Assembly (NCBI GenBank): GCA_025201375.1
Contig: JAIWZP010000009.1
Span: 496,001 to 560,000 of the forward strand
Length of the DNA: 64,000 nt
Source of the DNA: Gongronella butleri
Lineage: Eukaryota > Mucoromycota > Mucoromycetes > Mucorales > Cunninghamellaceae
Direction: 5' to 3'
Of this stretch, positions 47,370 to 57,277 are shown one piece after another. The translations under genes and the position numbers were made by a program. The stretch's first letter is position 1. Each line of letters begins with the position of its first letter. Under the pieces are notes generated by a model. It was not told the DNA's origin. It saw only the letters and a program-made list of their open reading frames with translations, and did not search any database.

Positions 47370-47560
47370 ATTGAAATGACAGCAAGTCACGTTCGTCGAC
47401 CCGCAATGAGATTACTGTAACAGTGGGGATAAAAACCACTTTATTTGTGGTGTACTGTAAAATCATGCAAATTGTGCGTTTGTGTACTTTCTCAGGTACT
47501 GTCTGCCGCGCTGCCGGAACATCCCACCACAACTGTACAGTATGTTGTATACAGTACCGT
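47370..47560 (+). repeat. Diverged relative of 21655-21800 (family B flank)
   Basis: CATTGAAATGA, CTTTATTTGTGGTG, TGTGCGTTTGTGTACTTTCTC match the order of blocks at 21655-21775. The copy here holds TACTGTA at 47453-47459 directly after TTTGTGGTG where the other copy has unrelated bases. Confidence 0.5.
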
Positions 47561-48307
47561 ATTTTCGTATTTCAACCTTGAGAAAAGACGTGCTTCGCCA
47601 TTTTACGCATGATGCTGTATCATATGTACAGTATTTTTTATCGTCAAATTATTTTTATAGCGTTGTCACGGCTACAGTAGTTATCATACAAAAGGTCCTG
47701 TTCGTGCCGTACATGGTGCATCTGACAGATGTTCGAGCTATCATAATCGAAAAGTTGTGGGATGTTGAGATCATGCGAGTTTTTTTTTAAAAATACAGTA
47801 TCATAACGAAATGGCAATAAAATTTGCTCGTTAGGACACGCCACTGAGTTGAAATTTGAGCGCTTGCTGGAGCATGAGGTGCTCCAAACGCGACAGTAGT
47901 GTGATGAGCTCAAAACCAAAGCGCAACGATCACTTTCTGAAGAGAGTCACACGCAACGCGTGAAGAAAGAGATGCTGGGTCACGCTGATCGGCGTTGCAC
48001 AAGAAACTTGGCTTGCATTGAGCAAAAATCAGTGCACGGCCCCCGGAGTGCTAGGGGCTGGTCACAAGAACACAGGCAGCGCGCGCTTAAAAAGAAAAAA
48101 AGAAGGCGCGTGATCAAATAAACTACAATTACAGATTTAATTGAATGTACAGCAGAGCTTGGGCACAGATAGGATAAAAAAAAAAGATGGAACGAAAAAA
48201 GAGGGGAAGGGGGTAATCAAATAGCAGGTAACAAAAAAAAAAAAAAAGCGGCTCAGGGAAAGTTGGGAATCAAAATACGTACACAAAAAAAGGGGGGAAG
48301 AGAGATT
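47561..48307. other. Repeat-island edge and 3' flank of the gene ending at 48308
   Basis: Contains single TACAGTA motifs at 47626, 47673 and 47794. No gene recognised. Confidence 0.4.
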
Positions 48308-49000
48308 TTACGACGACGAGCGCTTATGCATGGAGGTGGCGCGGCGCACACGCGTCATCCACTGCTTGCCGACATGCACGAGGGAAACCCGTTTCAAATC
48401 GGACGATGCAGGTGCAGGCGACGACGACGACGATGAGGATGCTGAGTCGTCTTTTTCTTGGGGATGGCCGTCGTCGTTGTCGTCGAGGGCCGTGGGCAGG
48501 CGCTGCAGCCACTGCTGGAGTTGCTGCGAGTCGGACACCTTTTGGATTTCACGCTGGCGCTGTTGAGCAGCAAGGGTTGTCGAGTTGACGACCGTGGCGG
48601 GCTCGGCAGCCTGATGGACGAGCAATTCCAGCAAATCTGCGTCATCGGGGATGCTGTCGTCGTCGTCGGCGCCAATGTCGCCGTGGAACGACGATGTGAG
48701 CGTGTCGGCCGACAATGTCGACTGCTGCAATTTGTCAAGGATCGCCTCGAGCTCGGGACGCGTCAGATCGCCGTCCAGGCTGTGCCGCGCGCGTGCCAGC
48801 GTCGATGCGGGCGAATTGAGACTCAAGGTCGGGTCGCGCAGCTCGTCGGGCCTCATCTCTTGCTGCCAGTCCACAGGCGACACGGGCTTCTTGGACGGCG
48901 TGCTCGAAAGCTTGGGTGTCGGCGACGCCTCGGGAAAGTACAAGGGCGACGGCGTGTTGATGCTGCTCGACCAGTCGGACGACGTGCTGTGCGTGGGCAT
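48308..49000 (-). CDS. Hypothetical Ser/Asp-rich, low-complexity protein
   Basis: A single exon of 230 aa starting at MPTHSTSSDWSSSINTPS. The frame is open further upstream but there it reads as poly-Phe and poly-Lys from T and A runs, so the ATG at 49000 is preferred. Residues 1-45 are Ser/Thr/Pro-rich and include TP and SP sites that could be phosphorylated. Around 75-125 is acidic (HGDIGADDDDSIPDDADLLE), around 140-165 is Gln-rich and helical, and about 180-200 is a Ser run. The last 25 residues are basic (KQWMTRVRRATSMHKR). No family is recognised. It is divergent from the Tctex gene, 198 bases away. Confidence 0.7.
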   Translation of the reverse strand: MPTHSTSSDWSSSINTPSPLYFPEASPTPKLSSTPSKKPVSPVDWQQEMRPDELRDPTLSLNSPASTLARARHSLDGDLTRPELEAILDKLQQSTLSADTLTSSFHGDIGADDDDSIPDDADLLELLVHQAAEPATVVNSTTLAAQQRQREIQKVSDSQQLQQWLQRLPTALDDNDDGHPQEKDDSASSSSSSSPAPASSDLKRVSLVHVGKQWMTRVRRATSMHKRSSS

Positions 49001-49052
49001 GGTGGAAAAAAAAAAGAAAGGTGTGTGTGTGAGGGAAAAGTGCGCAAGAAGA

Positions 49053-49084
<32 letters not shown>

Positions 49085-49198
49085 AAAAGGGGAGGCGCAT
49101 CTCCTTTTTTTGGACCTCGTTCTTTTTTCATTCTCCTTTGGCTCGCCTTCTCTCCCTTTTCTTTTACTTTTTCCTCTTACTGTTTTGCTTTTTTGACC
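49001..49198. promoter_or_regulatory. Short divergent promoter (Ser-rich protein / dynein light chain)
   Basis: The two start codons are 198 bases apart on opposite strands, so regulatory sequence is shared or overlapping. It is dominated by long purine and T tracts. Confidence 0.45.
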
Positions 49199-49732
49199 AT
49201 GAGCGAGGTAACGCACTGCGTCTTGTCGCTTTAAACGCGTGTTTTAACTCCTTTTTTTTCGCAGGAACGAACGAAATTCAATGCAGACGAAATGGCTGCC
49301 GTGTTGAAAGATGTAAGCAGGTCATGGACACGCTCATTTTCAACCCATGAAACTCATAAAAAAAACGACACATTTAGGTCTCAAACGAGGTTTTGGCGGA
49401 TGCGCAGTACTCTCACACAGAGGTCGCCAAGTGGAACACAGAAATCGTTGAAAAGAGCCTCAAAAAGCTACGTTCCTCGTACAAGACGTATAAATTCATC
49501 GGTAAGCGTGCCCATTGACGACATTGCGTGCCATTGGAGGAAGCGCCTGGCAATTGATGACAACTTTATTTTTTCTATTGCAGTGACTTGCGTCATTTTG
49601 CAAAAGACAGGCGCTGGGTTCTATGCAGGCAGCTCGGTGTATTGGGATAATGCCACGGACGGCAGCACGAGTTACCGCTTTGAAAATGACTCGATGTACG
49701 CCATCACCAACGCGTTTGCCCTGAATGTGTGA
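49199..49732 (+). CDS. Tctex-1-type dynein light chain
   Basis: Four exons (49199-49207, 49265-49312, 49378-49501, 49584-49732) give 109 aa, the normal size for this family. The first exon is only nine bases (Met-Ser-Glu). The Tctex fold is clear: AKWNTEIVEKSLKKL in helix 2, YKFIVTCVILQKTGAGF as the first strands, SSVYWDNATDGSTSYRFEND and MYAITNAFALNV at the C-terminus. These are the hallmark VTCVIxQKxGAG and YWDxxxDG motifs. The protein is a subunit of cytoplasmic dynein that binds the intermediate chain and cargo and works in nuclear and vesicle movement along microtubules. The call is secure. Confidence 0.95.
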
Positions 49733-50052
49733 ATCAATTTTGATCCTTTTGCGCACTTTTTTCTTTTTTTGTTCACCCCCTCCTGAAAGGCATTCACACG
49801 CACACACATGTCCATCCTCCATGATTCCACCCCTCCAATACTCCAATAGCAATGGCAAAATAAAAAAAAAGCATTATAAAATCAAGATAAAAAAAAAAAT
49901 AGACACGCGTGTATTATTGCAATGGAAAAAGGGGCAAATGAAAAAAAAAGTCTAAACGAATCAAAAAGAGCGAGGGGATGCGTTCAATGGGCAATTTGAG
50001 ACGGTGAGAGGAAGAGAAAAAGAAAAAAATAAATACAAACAAGAACTAAAGT
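49733..50052. other. Convergent gap between the Tctex and M16 genes
   Basis: AT-rich 320-base stretch holding both 3' ends, with AATAAA-like sequences near 49858. No gene. Confidence 0.45.
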
Positions 50053-51100
50053 CTAAGAAGAAGCAGCATTGGGCTCGATCAGGCCGTCCATGGTGAAGTC
50101 ATTGAGCGACGCAGACTTGATGTTAAAGCCATGGCGCGCAAAGCCCTCGATGATGTCGGCGACCTTGTTTGGCGAGCTGACAACGACAACATTGGAGCTT
50201 TCTGGGCGGAACAGGTGCACAAAATATGTTTCGAGGATGCGGCAAATGTCGTCCTTGGTCGTTGCCTGGATCGCCGTCAGAAGATCGCGATTGTACGTCA
50301 CAGGCACCTGGCGCAGCACCTGGTTCACAAAGGATTGCAGCGCCGCATGGCCCATTGTGTTTTCCTTGGCCACCAGCGAGTAAATCACCGCGCTCTTGGC
50401 ACCATCCACGGCGGTCTGCTCAATGACCGACTATTAAAAAAAAAGGGGGCGTGTCAGCGTGAAATGCGACACGAGGCGCCTTTTTTTTTTTTTTTTTGTC
50501 TTGTCTTGTACCTCCTTGCTGATGAGTTGCTCAATGACGATCTTGGCTTGTTCAAAGGCCTTGAACGCGTTGGGTGACTTGTACACGGTGAAATTCAGCA
50601 GGCCGGCCTCGGTGTTAGCATCGAGGTAGCTCGAGTAAGCGAGGCCCTTGCCACGAATCAGCTTCCAAAAGTAGCCCTCCATCGCGTCCAGCAACTCAAT
50701 GGTCACAAGCAGCGGTGCAATGTCCGGATGGTCGAAGCGGTTAGGGCACTTGACGCTGTGCACGGCATATGAGTTTTCAATCGATGGCATGCTGACCACA
50801 TAACCCTATAAAAGAAAAAGAAAAGAAAAGGCGCAATTGGGGGTTAATTCATGCGTGATCTGGCCATGATGTCTTGATTTCTTGATGTGCAGCCGTTGAT
50901 GCTTACGAGGTTGCCCGGCGCGAGACCGGCGGGGCTGAGCGTGTCGTGTGCAAAGGTGACGGGAACGAGCTCCTTGACCTCGGTGGCGCCAAAACAGGCA
51001 AATGCTGTACGTGGCTGCTCCAAATCCATGATATTGCCAATGACATGCAGGCGCATGTTGGCAGGCTCACACACTGTATCGAGAAAGAAAAAAAAAGAAT

Positions 51101-51165
<65 letters not shown>

Positions 51166-51769
51166 GTGGCCATAAATACTTACGGGCGCGGCGGTATGCC
51201 TCCATGGCAGTAATCACCCTGGTAGGGTCCGTGTCCAGCTGCTGCACGACGTCTTGCAAAAAGGTGGATTGGAATAGCACATTGCGCGCAACATTGGCAG
51301 ACTTTTTCGTGTCGAATTGGAAGGCGCGAAGGCACTCGTTTACCATGCTATTGCCGTCGCGCTTAGCCGACGGAATGTCATTGAGAATCTGGCTTGCCAC
51401 GACCTTGAGTCTCTCTGGCGTGAACTTTGTATTCCACAGGATGTCATGCAGCCATTGGACGGCCTTGTTGTAATTGGCGGCCTTGGCCTTGATCGAAAAC
51501 ACAGCCAGCTCGCGGAAGCCGCCGGACGTGCCCAGTGTCGCGCGATACTCGAGAGTGTCCTCTTGCAACCCCTTGACGACCTCTTCGTATGTCATGGTCG
51601 TGCCGTTGCGCTCCATAGGCAGCGAGAAGATGGCGTGCAAAAACAGGCGCGTGTATGGCAGCAATTCGGACGGAATCGTCGACGTCGCGATGTGTGCCGA
51701 GATCTTGACAAAGCGAGAGCGGATATCTACAGAAAAAAATTAAAGGCAACGTTAGGACACGCAATGATC

Positions 51770-51800
<31 letters not shown>

Positions 51801-54399
51801 CGGACTTACGATCGTATTGAATAAAAAGAGGCACGTCGGTGGCATTGTCTTGATTGATGTGTGTCTGGACGGCATTTTCCCTGGGGAAAAAAGGCGACGC
51901 GTAAGAAAAAGGAAAAAAAAAAAAAGACGCCGCCCACTGTTCTTACTGATTGTCGGGGCCATTGTTGCGTGCTGAAGTGACATTGATAAAGTTGATGGAC
52001 GAGACAGGCGGAATGGCAAAGCTCTCAAGGATTTCCTCAGGGAGTTCCATCGCATTTTTGTCCATGGCATCCTCCAGATCGGCTTTGAGCTGCTCCAGCT
52101 TGGCAGGGCCAAGATCCTTGCATTGCTTTTCGACACGCTGCTGCTCCTCCTCCATCAATTGCTCTGCAAAGCTGGCCGATGGCTTGCCAAGAAGTGTGAT
52201 GTGCGGCGCATCCAGGTAATACCTATGAGAAAGAGAAAAAATTGGAAAATTTAGGCCATCTGCCATCCGCCAATTCTTTTAAATTACTTTTGAAGCACAT
52301 CAAGCCAATCTTGCACCGTGTAGCGCGACAGTTGCTGCAGGTATTCGTGGTCCTTGACCGAGTTGCGCAGGTCTTTGCCACTGGGATCGCCATAAAGGAA
52401 ATCTAAACAAGCAAAAACGGTGCGCGTCAGGAACCAATGGGCGTGCTCGCGCGTTGCCTCAGTCTTTTTTGATTGTTACCATAGATGCAGATAGCGGCGG
52501 CCGTGTCATGGGCATCGGTCTCGGCGCAGTCAATGACCTTTTGCAATTCCTTGTCAATGACAATGGCCATGCGCTCCATGTCAATGTCCTTTTTATCGAC
52601 AAGCTGCTGCAGCGTCTGGAAAAAGCGAGCAGGCAGCTCCTCAATATCCTCGATGGGCACGCTTGTGGCCGTAAACACGAGCGTCGTCTTCAAATGATCC
52701 GTCACGTGGAAATCCACATCTGTGCAAAGGGGCACCTCAATTTCCACAAACTCCTTTTGCAGCACCGACACGGCCGAGTCCGTCAGGTACATGTTGAGCA
52801 CCTCAATCGCGCTCAGTTGCAAAAAGTCCTGTACAAAAACAAGGAAACATCAGTTTTTTGATCATTTTTCGGACGAAGGGGATGTTTTTACATGGCATGA
52901 CGGGCCGTTCCACGCAATCAAGACGGTGCCCATGGATTCATCTTCGTCGGGGAAAAGCACTGTCTCTTCGACATTGGCGGTCAAGCTGGCGAAATCGCCG
53001 GTTTGGAACCAGGGGCGGTCCATGGGTGGCAGGGCGCCCTTGCTCAGAATGCTCTCCTCGACGGGAGCAAGCGCGTCCATCAGCTGTTGCTCGCTGACCT
53101 TGCCTGTGATGATCAGGCACAGGTTGTCGGGGCGATAGTAGTCCTTGTGATACGCGCGAACTAGGAGTAAAAAAAAGGAAAAGATAAAAAAAGGGGGCGT
53201 GAGTCCGTGTTTCAACAAGCTCTCCCACCCCTTTTTTTTTGAGGGACGCTAAATGACCTTACTTTTGTCAACCTTGAGTTCACGCAGACGTTCCATGAGG
53301 CCGCCTGTCTCTGAGCGGTAGCCGCAGGACTCGGGATACATGATGCGCTTCATGCGCAGATGAATACGATCGTCATCGGTGTTTTGGCAGCCCTGCATCT
53401 CGCTATACACTACGCCGGCATCCTCGCCCTTGCCATTGATGTGATGAACCTCAGTGTAGAACCCGCTATCCGTCAGCGTCGGGTACAGGATGTGGTCCAC
53501 GTAAATCGGAAGCAAATTCAAAAAGCCCTGGCTGCCCGCCGTCGCAATGGCTATTAAAAAAGAAAGCAAAAAAAAAAAAAAAAAGTGCGCGTGAGCCGAA
53601 CCGGTCCATCCGACGGTGCCCTCCCTCCTTTGGCGATCATGCCACCTCCCACAAACAAGAGAAAAAAGCCCTGGATTTGTATCACATCAAACAAAAAACA
53701 CTCACTGTAACAGGTATGATCGACATCCGTCCACGCATTGGTGCCTTGCGCAATCGCACGATTCGCCAACGAGTCCAACACACCCTAATGACCAGAATTG
53801 ACAATTAAAAAATAAAAATAAAAAAATGTTAAAACATGACCATTGGCTTGGCAACACAAATTGATGCGCGGGTAGCCTGGCCGTAGCGGAACGCGCTGCT
53901 GTGGCAACCGAATGAGACTTACCTTGTAAGGATATTGATCGCTGCCGAGGAACACAAGACTAATCAAGGGACAAGAGGCGACATGAATTGATCCATCCGC
54001 CACCTACATACACACGCTCTCACGCCCTGTCGCTCGCACAATGGCGCGTCTCACTTACTGTTCAAGCGTATGAGGGCAGCCGTAATCGTCGAAGCCTACG
54101 TGAAACAAATGAAAAAGTCAACAAAAAAAGCGTTTTCGTTGAAATTCAACAAATTTTGGCCTTACTTTCCGTTGCCAAGGTAAAGTAGCCATTGACCAAA
54201 GGGGCTGCGCATGGAGAAAAAAAAAGTGTCAGCCATGGCGTCGTCGTTTTCCGTGTGTACGCTCATTTTTCTCATTTTTACCGTCAATATCGGCCAAGAC
54301 GACGGTCAGACCGGTCTTTGAGCTCTTGTACTTTGTAAATGTGACGCCATAGTCCGTAGGCACCTTGCAGACAACTTGAAAGTGGCTGTGGCCGTTCAT
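50053..54399 (-). CDS. M16-family zinc metallopeptidase (YOL098C / SPAC3H1.02c type)
   Basis: Fifteen exons (54399-54282, 54204-54166, 54095-54059, 53959-53923, 53784-53706, 53550-53263, 53160-52892, 52828-52480, 52402-52288, 52222-51947, 51880-51810, 51726-51184, 51073-50907, 50805-50512, 50430-50053) encode 1,019 aa. The inverted zinc motif HTLEH (61-65) is split by an intron and rebuilt by splicing; Glu137 is a good third ligand. Typical M16 pieces follow: HKDYYRPDNLCLIITGKV, YTRLFLHAIFSLPMERNG and the C-terminal half with GKGLAYSSYLDAN, an R/Y pair like that which binds substrate in the distal domain. Length and lack of a clear presequence fit the uncharacterised cytosolic fungal group of the insulysin/presequence-protease superfamily, which degrades peptides. 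The intron at 51183-51074 holds a 53-base T run in the transcript. Confidence 0.93.
51112..51164. repeat. 53-base A homopolymer in an M16-gene intron
   Basis: An unbroken A run on the plus strand, i.e. a T run in the transcript, between donor and acceptor of the intron 51183-51074. It is the longest homopolymer in the window. Confidence 0.9.
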
Positions 54400-55563
54400 A
54401 GCAAACAATAAAAAGCGGAAAGGACGCAAGGAAAAAAAATAAAAAGAGGAAAGAAAAAAAAAAGTCGTAAATGGAAACTGAGGGGGCGGACAAGGAAAAA
54501 TCGGTCGGTTCCACCTGCCCTGGGCAAAGACGGGGCGCGATTTTGGACAGGTCACAAGGCGTGACAAGCAAAAAGAAAGAGATCAAAATGCCACAACGTG
54601 ATCCCGTCGGGCATCATGTGAGCGCATTGAAACCTTGGTTCGACAAACAGGCGCCAACACACATATAAAAAAAAGGAGCCCGTGTCGCACACCAATGAAC
54701 CGTTTGAAATGTGAAAAAAAAAAAAAAAAAACCTCGGTGATCGTACTTGTTTTTGTCGCGCGCGCATGTCATGACATCATTTCTTCCCCCATTGCGCCCC
54801 GCTCCTCGCCCCCTTATTTTTTATACTTTTTGTGCTTGTGTGTGCCTTTGTGCACATCCAATGCAGCCACTGCAAGACAATGCAAATGCAATAGAGTAAA
54901 TGCAGTCGACACAGACCAATTCCGCCTGCGGGCCGGAACCCGCGCTTGTGCAACCGCCTGTTGCCTCGGCAAAAGTACAGGTCCATAAAAGTGCTTTTTT
55001 ACTGCGCGGGCTGGTCCAAAATGGAAAAAAAAAAAAAAAGAAACTTCACATTCCCCCACGCACCAAGGGATCCAAAAAATACGTTAAAGCGCGTTTTCCT
55101 TGGGACGACGCGCGTCGTACGGCCAACCTTAAAAGAAAAAAAATTGCGCCGCAGGGCACCTCGAGTGCGCGTGACTCGTCGCGGATGTGTATCCTTGCGC
55201 CGACTCATGGTGTCATTGACCCTATTTTTTTTTTCTCTCGCTTAGATGTTTTTCGCTTTTTCATCCTTGGAATCCCACGCAAAAGGCGACGCGCGTGTCT
55301 GCGGCGGCATGGACTAAATTAGGAAATGACATCACGCTCAACCAAGCAACAGATGCGTCACGGTGCGAAGGGAAACAAGCAAATCGCCTGACAATTTTTC
55401 TCTTTTTCATTGTTCCCTTGGGCTTTTTTTTTCCTGAGCAATTTCGCTGCGGATCGGGGTTGCCTTTTTCGGCCACGTCGAACCTTGGAAAAACAAGGAA
55501 CGCGCACGCGATCCGTCTTTTTTTATTATTTTTATCCTGTTTTTTTTGACTTTTTCTTTTTTG
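54400..55563. other. Intergenic region upstream of the M16 gene
   Basis: About 1.16 kb. Its left part is the M16 promoter, its right part the 3' flank of the hydrolase. Short frames only. No gene or tRNA supported. Confidence 0.5.
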
Positions 55564-57075
55564 TTATATCAGGCGATCGTTGACCCAATCGGCGATGCGC
55601 GTGATGTCCTGTTTCCATAAATCGAGGGAAGTTGCAAAGGTTGGTTCATTGATCCACACGTGCATCTGGTCGTCACGGCACAGACGGTCGACCTGAACGC
55701 CCTGCGCTTCGAATTGGCGCGCAAGCATTTCGCCGCCGTCTTGCAAGAGCTCCACCTTGGAGAAAGCAACGAGCACGGGGCTAGCACCCGTGTATTTGCC
55801 ATGTCGAATAGACACGAGCGGGTCAGCAAGCAGTGCGTCGCGCGCATCCTGATCGCCGTCGAGCTGCGCAAGTGCCGGCAGGTATGCGGCGCGGAACCCA
55901 TGTAGTCCACGCACACTCAGAAAGTCCGTGGAGCGATTGGTCTCGTACGATGGCACATCGTCGCGCAAATCGGCCCATGGCGAAAGAAAAATGCTGCCGG
56001 CAGGCATCGCCAAAGGCGGCAGCGTCGCATACTCGGTAAAATCGCGCTGGTTCGCAAGCACGTGCAATGTCGTGCCCACAAGTGCTCCGCCAGCACTGTC
56101 ACCGGCTAGAAAGAAAAAAAGGAAAAATATCAGATTTGCATAAAAAAAAACAGAAAAAAAAAGTTGCTACCCAACCCTACATCATGACGTGTTTTTCACT
56201 CGTCAATGAACCCCCTTTGTGCACGTGCGTAACGCCCATGGAATAAATCAAATGCCAATGATGACCCATAAAACACAGAAAAAAAAAAAAAAAAAAAAAA
56301 AGAAGAGAAAGATGGCCTTACCAAGGACAATCTTGGTTGGCGACACACTCAATGTGTGGATGAGGTATCGGTAGGCGTCGACGCACGCGTGGATGGCTGC
56401 TGGGTACGGCGCCTCAGGACCCAATGGGTATTCAACCGAGAGAATGGCGGCTCGGAGCCCATGTTTGCCCTGTAGCGAGTCCAGCAGCGCAATGAAGCAT
56501 TTCATATACATAGCCGCATGGCCCGTCACAAAGCCGCCGCCTGGAAAAATAAGGGATCAAAAATGAGGTCAGAAAAATCAAAAAAAAAACCAAAACAGCT
56601 GATTTTAGCGCAATTCATGCGTCATGATTCGTGCCGACTCCCATGGAAATGATGGTCAATGCCGTTTTTACCGTGCATGTACATGATAATAAGGTCCAGG
56701 TCTGGCGCGCGCGCCTCAATGTCCTCAAGTGAGGCCGTGGCGAAGCGCGGACCTAACCATACTGCGTCGACATCTTGACGATGCACGTGTTTGACGTAGC
56801 CAGTGGCTCTGCCATGCGGCGTGGTGACCAAAGCAAGCAAAGGACGACATAGTACCGGCGGCAAGCCCAACACGCACCAAAAGAGCCAGCGACGCGTGCT
56901 AAAAGGGAGCGCAAATAGAACACGGTCGACCCACGGCAGCAAGACACGCACCACTTGTAAAAAAATGACATGAAAACCAATGCTACGGATTAATTGAACG
57001 CTTACCAAGCCGACGACCATTGGCAGTCCCAAGGCAAACAAGCAAACCGGCCAGTAAATACCTGAGAAAAGACAT
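55564..57075 (-). CDS. Membrane-anchored alpha/beta hydrolase, HSL family
   Basis: Four exons (57075-57006, 56953-56672, 56540-56322, 56105-55564) give 370 aa. The N-terminus (MSFLRYLLAGLLVCLG) is a signal peptide or membrane anchor. The oxyanion-hole motif HGGGF is at 117-121, rebuilt across an intron. The nucleophile motif GDSAGG puts Ser at 194, also rebuilt across an intron. ILSVEYPLGPEAPYPAAIHA between them is typical of the hormone-sensitive-lipase (alpha/beta hydrolase 3) group. The charge-relay His is probably His339 in QMHVW. The usual DPLRDEG segment reads ELLQDGG, so Glu309 takes the place of the catalytic Asp. Expected activity is hydrolysis of an ester, perhaps a lipid or sterol ester at the ER; the substrate is not shown by sequence. 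The gene is divergent from the polyQ gene, 202 bases away. Confidence 0.9.
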
Positions 57076-57277
57076 GAGAAGCAGTAAAAGAACAGGTGTT
57101 TTTTTTCGCGTGTCACCAAAGGGGGAGAGAGAGAAAAAAAAAAAGGACAAAAAGGGGGTGCTCCTTTTTTTTTCAGCCAATTTTTGCAGGTCCGCCTCTT
57201 TCTCGTTATTTTTTATATCCTTTTTTTTTTTTTTTTTTCTCACCCGTGCCCCCGTTTATTCACTTTTTTTTGCAAGG

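Noticed and set aside
48653..49234. Long plus-strand frames opposite the Ser-rich protein
   Set aside because: They run through A/T homopolymers and have no domain; the minus-strand frame has a better start and composition, though it too is only moderately certain.
54601..54660. Possible tRNA with a GGTTCGAC B-box-like motif
   Set aside because: No A box, no acceptor stem and no cloverleaf could be drawn.
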